Assembly: GCF_003854895.1 (NCBI RefSeq) | Contig: NZ_CP033966.1 | Location: 2,418,001-2,482,000 of the forward strand | Length of the DNA stretch: 64,000 bases | Direction: 5' to 3' | Source of the DNA: Pigmentiphaga sp. H8 | Lineage (GTDB): Bacteria > Pseudomonadota > Gammaproteobacteria > Burkholderiales > Burkholderiaceae_B | Shown here: piece by piece, positions 52,133-59,987 of the stretch | How positions within the stretch are numbered: the first letter of the stretch is position 1 | Layout: the number at the start of each line of letters is the position of its first letter | Notes under the pieces: generated by a model | The model's input: only the letters and a program-made list of their open reading frames with translations | Databases searched by the model: none | What the model was told of the DNA's origin: nothing | Made by a program: the position numbers and the translations under genes

Positions 52133-52825
52133 ATGAAACCCGCTCAAGCCGATTTCTTCGCCGAGCAAGGCTACGTACGGTTGGAGGGCTTCCATCCGCG
52201 CAAGCGGATGATGGCTGTCCGGCAGAAGCTGCTTGATGAGCTCAAACGTGTGTCCGAGGGAAAGGGCATGCCTGCTTTGGTGCGTGGCCTCCCTGTCTTC
52301 CAGCAGATCGGCAAGCTGTCTTCGCTGGTCAGGCTGCCCGGCCTGCATGAATCGCTGGTCACGCGGGAATTGCTGGCCGAGGTGGCTCGACTGGCCGGAC
52401 GAGCGCCGAACCTGGTCCAGGATGTCGAACTGCTGCTGTCGCCGCCCCGTCAGGGCGCCTGGACGCTGCAGGGTTTGAACTGGCATGTGGACGTGGCGGC
52501 GAAGCCGCCAGGCCGCTTGCCGGGGATACAGGCATTCTTCCTGCTCGACGACGTGGCCAGCGGCGGCGGGGGAACGTTGGCGCTGGCCGGATCTCATCGT
52601 GTCGATACGCGGCCGGATATGTCGTCATCACAGTTGCGCCGGATATTGAAAACGGCGGGGGGGCTGGAGCGCCAGCTTGATGACCTGGGGATCGGGATCG
52701 TCGAGATGTCCGGACGCGCAGGCGATGTCTTCCTCATGGACATGCGCCTGCTGCACACTCCGTCGGTCAATTCGACGCAGCAGGTGCGAATGATGGCGAC
52801 CTCTCGCTGCTTTCTCGACCCCTGA
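52133..52825 (+). CDS. PhyH-type Fe(II)/2-oxoglutarate dioxygenase
   Basis: A 230-residue phytanoyl-CoA dioxygenase-type enzyme. The iron ligands are His118 and Asp120 in NWHVDVAA and His208 in LLHTPS, and Arg219 follows 11 residues later as the usual 2-oxoglutarate contact. I chose ATG 52133, where the family-like MKPAQADFFAEQGYVRLEGF begins; the longer upstream frame is unlikely. The substrate is unknown. It converges on a Bug receptor gene 10 bases away. Confidence 0.8.
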   Translation: MKPAQADFFAEQGYVRLEGFHPRKRMMAVRQKLLDELKRVSEGKGMPALVRGLPVFQQIGKLSSLVRLPGLHESLVTRELLAEVARLAGRAPNLVQDVELLLSPPRQGAWTLQGLNWHVDVAAKPPGRLPGIQAFFLLDDVASGGGGTLALAGSHRVDTRPDMSSSQLRRILKTAGGLERQLDDLGIGIVEMSGRAGDVFLMDMRLLHTPSVNSTQQVRMMATSRCFLDP

Positions 52826-52835
52826 TGCCGCATGC

Positions 52836-53819
52836 TTATTCGATCTTGATGTTGGCCTTCTTGATCACCTCGCCCCACAGTCGATAGTCGTCCTTGATCA
52901 TCTTCTCGAACGCAGCAGGCGGTCCGCCGATCTTCTCGGCTCCCAGCGCCGTCAGCCTCTGTTTGAATTCCGGGGTTTCCATCACCTGGTTGATGGCCTG
53001 ATTCAATTTGGCGACGATGCCGTCCGGGGTGCCGGTGCGCGCCACGATACCGAACCACGAATACAGTTCGAAGCCCTTGATACCCTGTTCGTCCAGCGTG
53101 GGAACGTCGGGAAACTGAGGGGACCGTTTCAACGCGGTGACGCCCAGGGACCGCAGCCGTCCGGACTTCAGCAGCGGCTGCACCGAGAACTCGATGTCGA
53201 AGTGAACCGGCACGTCGCCCGCCACCAGCGCGACGTTGGCCGGTGCGGAACCCCGGTAGGGAATGTGCTGCATCTCTACGCCGGTAACCTGTTTGAACCG
53301 CTCCGTACCCAGGTGCGGCATGGTGCCTGAACCGCCGGAGCCGTAGTTCATCCGTCCGCCTTCTCGCTTGGCCAGGGCGATCAGGTCCTGGATGCCCTTG
53401 CCCGGAAAGTCCGGCGCCACGGCCACCTGGTGCGGGCTTCGGAACACGCCGGCCACGGCGCGGAAGTCGCGCACGGGTTCGAAGTTCATGGAGGGGTAGA
53501 GCCATTTGCCGGTGGAGATGACGTTGCTGGCCATCAGTAGCGTGTAGCCGTCGGCGGGCTGGCCCAGCACGACTTCGCTGCCGATGATGGCGCCGGCGCC
53601 GGGCTTGTTTTCGACCACGACGGATTGCCCCAGCACCTTGCCCAGGCCTTCGGCAATGGACCGTGCGGTGGTGTCGGACGGGCCGCCGGCGGGGAAGGGC
53701 ACGATCAGGCGGATGGGTTTGCTGGGATAGTCCTGTGCCAGCGCGGGGACGGCGCCGGCAGCCGTGATGGCCATCAGCACGGCCGTGGCCAGTGTCTTGC
53801 GTCGAACGATGTCGTGCAT
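52836..53819 (-). CDS. Bug/TctC-type periplasmic solute receptor
   Basis: A 327-residue Bug receptor with a Sec signal ending near PALAQDYPSKP, IRLIVPFPAGGPSD and the C-terminal PTLDEQGIKGFELYSWFG. It is the last gene of the FAD-oxidoreductase cluster, 22 bases after the preceding enzyme gene. The decayed copy near 49.6 kb is its closest visible relative. It probably delivers an organic acid metabolised by the cluster; no TctA/B partner is present. Confidence 0.88.
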   Translation of the reverse strand: MHDIVRRKTLATAVLMAITAAGAVPALAQDYPSKPIRLIVPFPAGGPSDTTARSIAEGLGKVLGQSVVVENKPGAGAIIGSEVVLGQPADGYTLLMASNVISTGKWLYPSMNFEPVRDFRAVAGVFRSPHQVAVAPDFPGKGIQDLIALAKREGGRMNYGSGGSGTMPHLGTERFKQVTGVEMQHIPYRGSAPANVALVAGDVPVHFDIEFSVQPLLKSGRLRSLGVTALKRSPQFPDVPTLDEQGIKGFELYSWFGIVARTGTPDGIVAKLNQAINQVMETPEFKQRLTALGAEKIGGPPAAFEKMIKDDYRLWGEVIKKANIKIE

Positions 53820-53841
53820 GGTTGTCTCCTTATCAATCCAT

Positions 53842-55221
53842 TCAGGCGGGGCGAGCGTCGACCGCGTTTTGTTCCGCGTCGGCCACCGCCTCGTCGGCCG
53901 ATATCAGGGCGCCCTGGCTGCGCAGCACCTGGCGCAGCGAGTCGATGGCGGGGTTCTCCAGGGTGCCCTGGCCGCTGGCCGCCAGGGCGGCGTAGGCGCC
54001 GGCGGCATGGCCCAGGCACATGGCGGTGCCCATGTGGCGGGCACCGCCGTTGGCCTCGCGCGTGGCGGAGATGGCCCGGCCGGCCACGACGATGCCTTCG
54101 ATGGACTGGGGCAGCAGGCAGGCCAGGGGGATCTCGAAAGGGGCGGGCGGCATCCACAGGTCGACGCCGGTGCCGCCGGCTTCGTGCAGGTCCATGGGAC
54201 CGGCGCCCAGGGCGACGGCATCGGCAAAGCGTTTGCCGCCGACGATGTCGTCGGTCGTCAGGGTGTGGCGGCCGACGATGCGGCGTGTCTCGCGTATGCC
54301 CACGCGTTCGGCGATGCCGGCGAGCACGGATCTTTCGAAGCCGGGAACGTGTTCGCGCAGGAAGGGCACGATGGTCTTGATCTGTTGCCGCCCGATCTGT
54401 TCGGCCCGCGTCAGTTCGGCGCCGTCCAGCGCGTCGATGCCGTGGATGCGGCTCATCAGGCAGATGGCGTCGGTGTCGCCGGGCGTGCTGCAGAAGGACA
54501 GGCTTTCCCAGGCGAGCTGGCCGCGCCGCAATCCATCCAGGGCGATGGCGCGCTTGCGCTCGCGCGGGATGGCGCGGAAGGCGCGCACGTCCACGTTGGA
54601 CATGCGGAACACCAGGGTCAAGGGCTGGCGTTTGTCGCGCAGTTCGGGTTCTTCGCCCACGCAGGGGACGCCGGCCGCGGCGGCGATGACGGCATCGCCG
54701 GTGGCATCGACCAGCATGCGCGAGCGCAGGGCGCGGCGGCCGGATACGTTTTCCAGCAGCAAGCCGGCCACGCGGCCGTCTTCCATCAGCGGCCCGACGA
54801 CGCGCGAGTGCAGGAGCACGTCCACGCCGGCTTCGCGCGCCATGTCGTCGGCCACGATCTTGACGACTTCCGGATTGAAGGGGAGGTTGGTGATGGTGAC
54901 GGGGTTGGCGCTGGCCTCGGCCAGGGTATAGCGGCGGAAACCGTCGCTGCCGCCGGCGGCTTCGATGCGCTGCGTGAGTTCGAAGCCCAGGCCGCCCACG
55001 CAGCGCACGGTGCCGTTGAACAGGCCGATGTACTGCGCGACCATGCCGGAAGTCGCGGTGCCGCCCAGGCAGCCGGCGCGCTCAATCAGCGCCACGCGCG
55101 CGCCGCCCCGGGCCGCCGCGACGGCGGCGATCAGGCCGGAGGCGCCCCCGCCCGCGACGATGACGTCATAGTGGTCGAGTACGGGCGTGTTCAGGGTTTC
55201 GGTAATGACCGAAGCATTCAT
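53842..55221 (-). CDS. FAD-dependent oxidoreductase (FAD_oxidored type)
   Basis: A 459-residue flavoprotein with the dinucleotide motif YDVIVAGGGASGLIAAVAAA and the second FAD-contact block VDATGDAVIAAAAGVP. The C-terminal GIVVAGRAISATREANGGAR and MGTAMCLGHAAGAYAALA pattern is that of the FAD-dependent 'FAD_oxidored' family. It is a close paralogue of the gene at 57.7-59.0 kb. Substrate unknown; catabolic oxidation of an organic acid is likely. Confidence 0.85.
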   Translation of the reverse strand: MNASVITETLNTPVLDHYDVIVAGGGASGLIAAVAAARGGARVALIERAGCLGGTATSGMVAQYIGLFNGTVRCVGGLGFELTQRIEAAGGSDGFRRYTLAEASANPVTITNLPFNPEVVKIVADDMAREAGVDVLLHSRVVGPLMEDGRVAGLLLENVSGRRALRSRMLVDATGDAVIAAAAGVPCVGEEPELRDKRQPLTLVFRMSNVDVRAFRAIPRERKRAIALDGLRRGQLAWESLSFCSTPGDTDAICLMSRIHGIDALDGAELTRAEQIGRQQIKTIVPFLREHVPGFERSVLAGIAERVGIRETRRIVGRHTLTTDDIVGGKRFADAVALGAGPMDLHEAGGTGVDLWMPPAPFEIPLACLLPQSIEGIVVAGRAISATREANGGARHMGTAMCLGHAAGAYAALAASGQGTLENPAIDSLRQVLRSQGALISADEAVADAEQNAVDARPA

Positions 55222-55239
55222 GTCGTGTCTCCTTGCGGA

Positions 55240-56658
55240 TCAGAAGGGCAGCGGCTCGGTCCAGCGCAACTGCTTGGGGCTGACGCCTTCGCGGACGGCG
55301 CGCGCGGCGGCGTGGCCGGCCACTTCGCCGGTCTGGCAGCACCAGGGGAAGTTGCGCATGACCATGAAGATGGTCTCGAAGGTGAAGGACAGCGAGGCGC
55401 CGGTCAGCAAGAGGTTGTCCACTTCCTTGGGCAGGAAGCAGCGGTAGGGCACCTCGAAGCTGTACTTCGTGTACTGGTCCCAGAAGAAGGTCTTGGTCAT
55501 GGGGCGCGTCACGGCGTCGGGGAAGCGCCGCTGCTCGCGCGCGTCGTCGATGGAGAACACGTATTCGCCGATGGGATGGCGGCCGTCCCGCACGCCCACG
55601 TAGCGGCCGACGTGGGAGATGAAGGCGTCCTGGAAGCCCGGCACGTATTTGCGCAGGAAGGCGGCCTCGATATCGATCAGGCGGCGCAGCTCGCGCTTGG
55701 CGCGCGAGGCGTGCTCGGTGTCCTCGTCCATGTGCAGCGCCCACTCGTAGGGCACGTTCTGCCACAGGATGAAGGTGCCCGGACCCTGGATGGGGCTCAT
55801 GTCCACCGTCGGGTGGCCGATGTAGTGGTCGCCGTAGACGCCCTGGTCGGCCAGGCGCGGGCGATACAGTTCGGGCGGGATGTCGCCGGCCGCGCGCGCC
55901 GCGTTGATCAGCTTGCTCAGCGCCGGGTCGTTCTCGCGCTTCTGGTAGGCGGCGGTCCGGGCGAAGTCGATGCCGCTCATGATCCACAGCAGGCCGCCGG
56001 GTATGGGGCGCTCCTGGGCATCCCTGGCCACGGTCTCGGGCTGCCGTCCGCCGCCGCGCACGAAGGGAGCGCCGGCACGCGCCACCACTTCCGCGGTACC
56101 GCTGCCCTCCACGAAGACGCGGCCCCCGATGGCCTGGCGGCCTTGCACCGTTTCGATGATGGCGTGGGTGATGCGGCGCTGATCGCCCTCGGCCTGCATC
56201 TCGACGTCCACGAAGGCGGCGCCGTAGATGGCGTGCACGCCGGCTTCGTCCAGCATGCGCAGCATGATGTTGCCCGCGGCATCGGGGTTGAAGGAGGCGC
56301 GCCGGAAGGGCGAGCCCGGCTCCAGGTAGTGGTCGTAGTGGGACAGCGCGTTGCCGGCCCAGTCGGGCAGGTCCTTTTCGGTAACGGTGTAGATGGCGCC
56401 GGCCGAGGCGAAGCGCTCCATCAGTTCGGTATGGATGCCGCCGACGCCGGTATTGGCGGCGCCCTGGAGCCCGGAGGTGTGGACCCCGCCCGGCATGTCG
56501 AACTTCTCGACGAGGACCACGCTGCAGCCTTCGCGGCGCGCGCGCAGCGCCGCCGCGAAGCCGCCCGGCCCCGCGCCGATGACGACGACGTCGGCCTGCG
56601 CCACGATCGGCACGCCCTGGGCGGTGCAGCCCTGGGGCTGGTTGCTACGGCTTTTCAC
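55240..56658 (-). CDS. FAD-dependent oxidoreductase (FAD_oxidored type)
   Basis: A 472-residue flavoprotein with VVVIGAGPGGFAAALRARRE near the N-terminus, an EGSGTAEVVARAGAPFV block and the C-terminal LLLTGASLSFTFETIFMVMR. It belongs to the same broad family as its neighbours but is clearly divergent. It sits between two Bug receptor/FAD-oxidase units on one strand, with 18-base gaps, so co-transcription is likely. It may act sequentially with the other two on the same or related substrates. Confidence 0.83.
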   Translation of the reverse strand: MKSRSNQPQGCTAQGVPIVAQADVVVIGAGPGGFAAALRARREGCSVVLVEKFDMPGGVHTSGLQGAANTGVGGIHTELMERFASAGAIYTVTEKDLPDWAGNALSHYDHYLEPGSPFRRASFNPDAAGNIMLRMLDEAGVHAIYGAAFVDVEMQAEGDQRRITHAIIETVQGRQAIGGRVFVEGSGTAEVVARAGAPFVRGGGRQPETVARDAQERPIPGGLLWIMSGIDFARTAAYQKRENDPALSKLINAARAAGDIPPELYRPRLADQGVYGDHYIGHPTVDMSPIQGPGTFILWQNVPYEWALHMDEDTEHASRAKRELRRLIDIEAAFLRKYVPGFQDAFISHVGRYVGVRDGRHPIGEYVFSIDDAREQRRFPDAVTRPMTKTFFWDQYTKYSFEVPYRCFLPKEVDNLLLTGASLSFTFETIFMVMRNFPWCCQTGEVAGHAAARAVREGVSPKQLRWTEPLPF

Positions 56659-56676
56659 TTCTCGTTCTCCGTTTCG

Positions 56677-57642
56677 CTATTCGGCGGTGATCTTGTTGTC
56701 GATGATCACGGGTTTCCAGCGCGCCAGTTCTTCCCGCATGAAGGCCTTGAACTGCGCGGGCGTACCGGGCGCGGGTTCCATCAATTGCTGGCGCAGCAAC
56801 TCAACCACCTGGGGCTGGCGCAGCACCTCGCCGATCGACGCGCTGATGCGCGCGGCCAGCGCGGGGGCCATGCCGCCGGGCGCGACGAAGCCCATCCAGG
56901 CGCTGCCGACGATCTCGGGGTAGAACTCCCGCAGGGCCGGCACCTCGGGCAGCAGCGCCGCGCGTTCGGCGGTGGAGACGGCAATGGGCACCACCTTGTC
57001 GCCGCGCACCTGCGCCATCGTGGCCTGGGCGGGCAGGCAGCCCATCTGCACCTCGTCGGTCATCACGGCGGTGGTGGCCTGGACCGCGCCGGCATACATG
57101 ATCGGGACGATCTGCGTGCCGCTCTTGTTGGCCAGCAGGGTCATGACCAGATGGCCCAGCGAGCCGTTGCCCACGTACGAGTAGTTGTATTTGCCGGGAT
57201 TTTTCTTCAGCACGTCGACCAGTTCCGGCACGGTCTTGACGCCCAGCGCCTTGGACGCGATCAGCAGGCAGGGCTGGTGCACGCCCAGCGTCAGCGGCGT
57301 GAGGTCCTTGTCCGGGTCGTAGGCCATGCTCTTGTAGAGCAGGGGGTTGTGCACCAAGGGGCCGGCGATGCTGACGCCGAAGGTGCTGCCGTCCGGGTGG
57401 GCGCGGGCGACCAGCGTGGTGCCTATCATGCCGCCGGCGCCGGGCCGGGAATCGACGATGAAGGGGGTGCCGAATTTTTTCTGCAAGCCTTCGGCGACGA
57501 CGCGCGCCACGGTGTCGGTGGTCGTGCCGGCGCTGAAGGGGTTGATCACCGTGGTGGCGCGGCTGGGCCAATCCTGGGCGGCCGCCACGGTGGCCGTGGC
57601 CAGCAGGGCGAGGCAGGCGGTGGCTTGTCGTGTTCTTTTCAT
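56677..57642 (-). CDS. Bug/TctC-type periplasmic solute receptor
   Basis: A 321-residue Bug receptor with the start at MKRTRQAT (ATG 57642), a signal peptide ending near AAAQDWPSRA, TTVINPFSAGTTTD and a C-terminal REELARWKPVIIDN. It differs from the downstream receptor at 52.8 kb, so two ligands may be handled by this cluster. It lies between two FAD enzyme genes on one strand. Confidence 0.87.
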   Translation of the reverse strand: MKRTRQATACLALLATATVAAAQDWPSRATTVINPFSAGTTTDTVARVVAEGLQKKFGTPFIVDSRPGAGGMIGTTLVARAHPDGSTFGVSIAGPLVHNPLLYKSMAYDPDKDLTPLTLGVHQPCLLIASKALGVKTVPELVDVLKKNPGKYNYSYVGNGSLGHLVMTLLANKSGTQIVPIMYAGAVQATTAVMTDEVQMGCLPAQATMAQVRGDKVVPIAVSTAERAALLPEVPALREFYPEIVGSAWMGFVAPGGMAPALAARISASIGEVLRQPQVVELLRQQLMEPAPGTPAQFKAFMREELARWKPVIIDNKITAE

Positions 57643-57661
57643 GGATGTCTCCTGGGAAATC

Positions 57662-59011
57662 TCAGGCGGGCGGGTTCTGGGGCGCGACCTGCTCGCGGCG
57701 GAAAAGGGCATGGGCCTGTGCCAGGCGCTGCTGTACTTCCGAGGCGGGAACGTCCGAGGGGCGGCGGCCGCTGGCTGCGGCGATGGCGCCCAGCGTGCCG
57801 ACCGCCTGTCCCATCGCCATGGAGGTCGCCATGTGGCGCGCGCCGGCCATGGCCTCGCGGGTCGCGCTCAAGGTGCGGCCGCATACCAGCAGGCCTTCCA
57901 CGTCCACGGGCAGCAGCGCGCGCAGCGGTATCTCGAAGGGCTGGGGCGGCGCATACAGGCGGATGCCGGTGCCGCCCGGCTGGTGGCGGTCCATGGGGCC
58001 GGCGCCCAGGGCGATGGCATCCTCGAAGCCACGCGCCTGCATGATGTCTTCTTCGCTTAGCGTGTACCGGCCTTCGATGCGGCGCGTCTCGCGCACGCCC
58101 ACGCGTTCGGCGACATCGGCCAGGACGGCGTGCTCGAAGCCGGGAATCTCGCGCCGCAGGAAGCCCACGATGCTGGCGATCTGCCGGCGGCCTTCCTGTT
58201 CGGCGCGCGAGGCGTCGCGCGCATCCAGCGCGTCGACGTCCTGGATGCGGCTCATCAGGCAGATGGCGTCGGTACCGCCCGGGGTGCTGACGAAGGACAG
58301 GCTTTCCCAGAACAGTTCGCCGCGCCGCAAGCCGTCCAGCACCCGGGCTCGGCGCTCGTCGGAAGGCACCGCCCTGAAGCGTGGCACGTCCACGTTCGAC
58401 AGCCGGAAGGACAGCGTGCAGGGCTGGCGCTCGCCGCCGTCGTCCTTGGACGGCACGCCGGCGCTGGCGCACACCAGCGCGTCGCCGGAGGCGTCCACCA
58501 CCACCGGCGCGAGCAAGGCCAGGCGGCCCTGTACGGTCTCGACCGTGACGCCGGTGATGGCGCCGTCCCGCGTCAGCGCGCGCGCGAAGCTCGTATGCAG
58601 CAGCACCTCCACGCCCGCTTCGCCGACCGCGCCGTCGAGCACCCATTTCACCGTTTCGGGATTGAAGGGCAGCACGCGCAGCGGGAACGGCGTGCCGGCG
58701 GCTTCGCCCATCACGTAGCGGTGGAAGCCGTCCGAGCCGCCGGCGGCCTGCACGCGCTCGGCCAGCTCGAACGGGATGCCGCCGACCACGCGCGTCTCGC
58801 CGTGGAAGAACGCGACCCATTGGGCCACGAGATTGGCGGTGGCGGCGCCGCCCAGGCAGCCGCCGCGCTCGACCAGCAGCGTGCGTGCGCCGGTGCGCGC
58901 CGCCGCGATGGCTGCCACGGTGCCGGAGGCGCCGCCGCCGACGACGATGACGTCATAACGGCCCGCGATGGGCGTGTTCAGGGTTTCCTGGATGGTGGCG
59001 GGGTGCGGCAT
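57662..59011 (-). CDS. FAD-dependent oxidoreductase (FAD_oxidored type)
   Basis: A 449-residue flavoprotein, close in sequence and layout to the gene at 53.8-55.2 kb: TLNTPIAGRYDVIVVGGGAS at the N-terminus, VVDASGDALVCASAGVP, and C-terminal LLVCGRTLSATREAMAGAR. It is the first enzyme gene of the cluster, 86 bases downstream of the IclR regulator's stop. The two paralogues suggest a duplication within the locus. Confidence 0.85.
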   Translation of the reverse strand: MPHPATIQETLNTPIAGRYDVIVVGGGASGTVAAIAAARTGARTLLVERGGCLGGAATANLVAQWVAFFHGETRVVGGIPFELAERVQAAGGSDGFHRYVMGEAAGTPFPLRVLPFNPETVKWVLDGAVGEAGVEVLLHTSFARALTRDGAITGVTVETVQGRLALLAPVVVDASGDALVCASAGVPSKDDGGERQPCTLSFRLSNVDVPRFRAVPSDERRARVLDGLRRGELFWESLSFVSTPGGTDAICLMSRIQDVDALDARDASRAEQEGRRQIASIVGFLRREIPGFEHAVLADVAERVGVRETRRIEGRYTLSEEDIMQARGFEDAIALGAGPMDRHQPGGTGIRLYAPPQPFEIPLRALLPVDVEGLLVCGRTLSATREAMAGARHMATSMAMGQAVGTLGAIAAASGRRPSDVPASEVQQRLAQAHALFRREQVAPQNPPA

Positions 59012-59097
59012 GCATGTCTCCTGGGCACCCTGGGCGGGTGCCTCCTGTCATGCCGTGCAGTGTTGCGCTCAGCGCCGCCTGCCGCCAGAGGGTGTTC

Positions 59098-59952
59098 TCA
59101 TATGTGAACACTTTTCGCTTCGGCGGACCGGGTCTTGTCCATGGCCGCCGTGATTTTCGCGGCGGCGCTGCGCAGGGCCAGTTCCAGCTTCGGCTTGCGC
59201 GTGTCGTCCAGGCGGCTGGCCGGCAGGGCGAAGCCCAGGGCCGCCAGCGCGCGTCCATGCACGTCCAGGACAGGCACGGCCAGCCCCACGATGCCGACCG
59301 TGAATTCACTGAAGGACCAGGCCACGCCTTCCTCGCGGACCTGGTGCAGTTGCCGCCGCAGGACCGCCGCCGAGCGTATCGTCTGCTCGGTGCGCGGTTG
59401 CAGCCTGACGCGCTGGAGATAGGCTTCGCGCTCGGCCGGCGGCAGCCACGCCAGCAGCACCTTGCCCGCCGAGCTGGCGTAGAGCGGCTGCATGACGCCC
59501 ACGTGCACGGAATACAGCACGGCCTTGGGCGACTGCGAGGACGCGATGCGCTCGGCCATGTCGTTGCGCAGCACGCTGAGCCCGGCCGATTCCCCGGTGT
59601 CGTGCGTAAGCCGCTGCAGCCACGGCTCGCTGGCGCGCAGCAGGTCGCGATTGTGCGCGCCGCGCCGCGCGAGCGCGTAGGCGCCTTCGCCCAGCTGGAA
59701 CTGCTGCGTATCCTGCAATTGCTCGATGTAGCCGCGGCCGACCAGATTGTGCAGCAGCGCGGTCAGGCTGCTTTTCGGGACGCCGGTGCGCCGCGCGATT
59801 TCGGCATGCGTCATGGCCCGGCCCGTGCTGGCCAGCAGCTCCAGCAGATCGAGGGCGCGGTCCGCCGATTTGACGCCGGACCGGGCGGGGGCGGGTTGGC
59901 CGCGCGCGGTCGAGGCCACGCGGCGCGGCTTGGACGCAGGGGTGGGGTTCAC
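59098..59952 (-). CDS. IclR-family transcriptional regulator
   Basis: An IclR regulator of about 284 residues: N-terminal winged HTH (ALDLLELLASTGRAMTHAEI, then GVPKSSLTALLHNLVGRG) and a C-terminal effector domain (SVHVGVMQPLYASSAGKVLL, then FTVGIVGLAVPVLD). I chose GTG 59952; a TTG at 59991 that overlaps the upstream acyltransferase stop (TTGA) would add 13 residues. It lies just upstream of, and in line with, the FAD/Bug cluster and is the likely local regulator. Confidence 0.85.
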   Translation of the reverse strand: MNPTPASKPRRVASTARGQPAPARSGVKSADRALDLLELLASTGRAMTHAEIARRTGVPKSSLTALLHNLVGRGYIEQLQDTQQFQLGEGAYALARRGAHNRDLLRASEPWLQRLTHDTGESAGLSVLRNDMAERIASSQSPKAVLYSVHVGVMQPLYASSAGKVLLAWLPPAEREAYLQRVRLQPRTEQTIRSAAVLRRQLHQVREEGVAWSFSEFTVGIVGLAVPVLDVHGRALAALGFALPASRLDDTRKPKLELALRSAAAKITAAMDKTRSAEAKSVHI

Positions 59953-59987
59953 CCGGGGGATTGTAGGGCAGGGTGCCGAAGCGCCTG

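Noticed and set aside
51756..52133. A 125-residue minus-strand frame
   Set aside because: It has a hydrophobic segment but no ribosome site, no recognised family and overlaps the end of the YegP-type gene. A remnant cannot be excluded.
53764..58044. A 1426-residue open frame on the plus strand
   Set aside because: It lies antisense to three clear genes (the Bug receptor and FAD oxidoreductases) and has His/Gly/Arg-rich sequence without domains. High GC codon bias opens this frame.
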